A DNA stretch of 64,000 nucleotides. Source: Bifidobacteriaceae bacterium (GTDB lineage Bacteria > Actinomycetota > Actinomycetes > Actinomycetales > Bifidobacteriaceae). Location of the stretch: NCBI GenBank assembly GCA_022651005.1, contig JALCQD010000001.1, positions 600,366 through 664,365 of the forward strand, read 5' to 3'. The notes below the pieces were generated by a model. The model was not told where the DNA came from and made no database searches. It saw only the letters and a program-made list of their open reading frames with translations. Positions 63,479-64,000 of the stretch are shown piece after piece (positions within the stretch are counted from its first letter, which is position 1; each line of letters opens with the position of its first letter). Position numbers and translations under genes: made by a program.

Positions 63479-63873
63479 GCCCTTTCCCCTTCTCTCATGG
63501 CACTCCCCAAAACCCTGACAAGGTCTAGCTATGTTTTAGTATAGCGCAAGTTTTGGAACCTGTAGCATGAAATATGTGGCATGTTTACTTTTATCATGAT
63601 AACGTTTTTGACTATAAAATAAGGATATTCCTCCATATTGGATTGCATACGGCTCGCTATCAGGGAACCATAAAAATATCATCACTAGATTTATCCCAAA
63701 CTTAAATCTCCGGTAGTAAAGTCCGATTACCGAGTGGCTTTTACAATTTTTAAACGCTTTGACAGGGAAGAAGATGCGGCAGGCAACCATGTGTTGGGGA
63801 GATATCCATGGTCACGACGATGCGATGTGTCACTTTCTAGCAGAAACTTGCATTCCCACATTTCATAAATAAC
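63479..63873. other. A+T-rich upstream region of the pilus operon
   Basis: Nearly 400 bases without a credible gene. It holds the promoter region of the pilus operon and ends at the second ISL3 copy. No homopolymer G tract of the kind reported for phase-variable bifidobacterial pili was seen. Confidence 0.5.
63538..63566 (-). promoter_or_regulatory. Candidate promoter of the pilus operon
   Basis: On the minus strand TATACT (63543-63538) is a good -10. A weak -35 (GCTACA, 63566-63561) is 17 bases upstream. It leaves a leader of about 55 bases before the first pilin start. Confidence 0.35.
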
Positions 63874-64000
63874 GGCCTTTCGCTGTTTGGTGTGGGTGGG
63901 GCTGGTTATATGGTGACGGTGGCCAGGTCGAGCTTGCCGCAGGTCAGGTGGATCATCGTGGGGAAGTGGTCCATGTTGCGCAAGCCGCGGGCTCGGGTTT
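63874..64000 (-). mobile_element. ISL3-family insertion sequence, copy 2, cut by the window edge
   Basis: The 127 visible bases are identical to the first 127 bases of copy 1 (55453-55579), including the terminal repeat GGCCTTTCGCTGTTTGGTGT. The orientation is the same. The two copies bracket the pilus and partition genes. Confidence 0.88.
63906..64000 (-). CDS. ISL3-family transposase, C-terminal end (partial)
   Basis: Only the last 31 codons are visible, ending in GKLDLATVTI as in copy 1. Whether this copy is intact or shares the frameshift of copy 1 cannot be seen here. Confidence 0.85.
   Translation of the reverse strand, partial: TRARGLRNMDHFPTMIHLTCGKLDLATVTI

Noticed and set aside
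63479..63873. Homopolymer tract for pilus phase variation
   Set aside because: Poly-G tracts are known in some bifidobacterial pilus genes, but none was found in this promoter region or at the start of either pilin gene.

Overview
The window looks like chromosome of a Bifidobacterium or close relative in the Bifidobacteriaceae. Supporting signs are the high G+C, codon use, a holB-tmk-topA run, a C69 dipeptidase, an AzgA-type purine permease, an Rpf-like G5/transglycosylase protein, a small SRP RNA, and sortase pili of the FimA type. The species cannot be fixed from the sequence alone.

Layout. (1) 1-28.9 kb is mostly ordinary chromosome. It holds a small operon of unknown membrane proteins, a CopB-type copper ATPase behind a cop-box-like operator, an alpha/beta hydrolase, a DUF4916 protein, thioredoxin, an Rpf-like wall hydrolase, a purine permease, an FtsX/ATPase ABC pair, an MFS exporter, a flavin split-barrel protein, a large leucine-rich-repeat surface protein with an LAxTG anchor, tRNA-Lys, formate-THF ligase, dipeptidase, a PEBP protein, holB-tmk-topA, a PAP2 phosphatase and the SRP RNA. 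(2) 28.9-49.6 kb is a long envelope-glycopolymer region. It encodes a GT2 enzyme, RmlB, an acyltransferase, UDP-galactopyranose mutase, CDP-ribitol synthesis enzymes (TarI/TarJ-like), a tandem GT2 protein, a LicD protein, an ABC polymer exporter, a pyruvyltransferase-family protein, a GlfT2-like galactofuranosyltransferase, a GH25 lipoprotein with ricin-like repeats, and a CDP-glycerol glycerophosphotransferase. Together they suggest a galactofuranose-containing surface polymer with polyol-phosphate and perhaps pyruvate decoration. (3) From tRNA-Ser (49.77 kb) to the right edge is a mosaic accessory island. A tyrosine integrase sits next to the tRNA. Then come a truncated XRE regulator beside an IS256-family element, an IS982 remnant, a low-G+C Firmicutes-like ABC transporter, and an ISL3-family element. 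Next are a parA plus small RHH partition pair and a three-gene sortase pilus locus. A second ISL3 copy, in the same orientation, runs off the window.

The most striking feature is 55.45-64.0 kb. Two ISL3 copies, identical over the 127 bases visible in the second, bracket a pilus operon and a plasmid-type partition module. This looks like a composite transposon or an integrated plasmid piece delivering an adhesion system. The envelope-polymer region is the second point of interest. No CRISPR array, rRNA operon or restriction system was seen.
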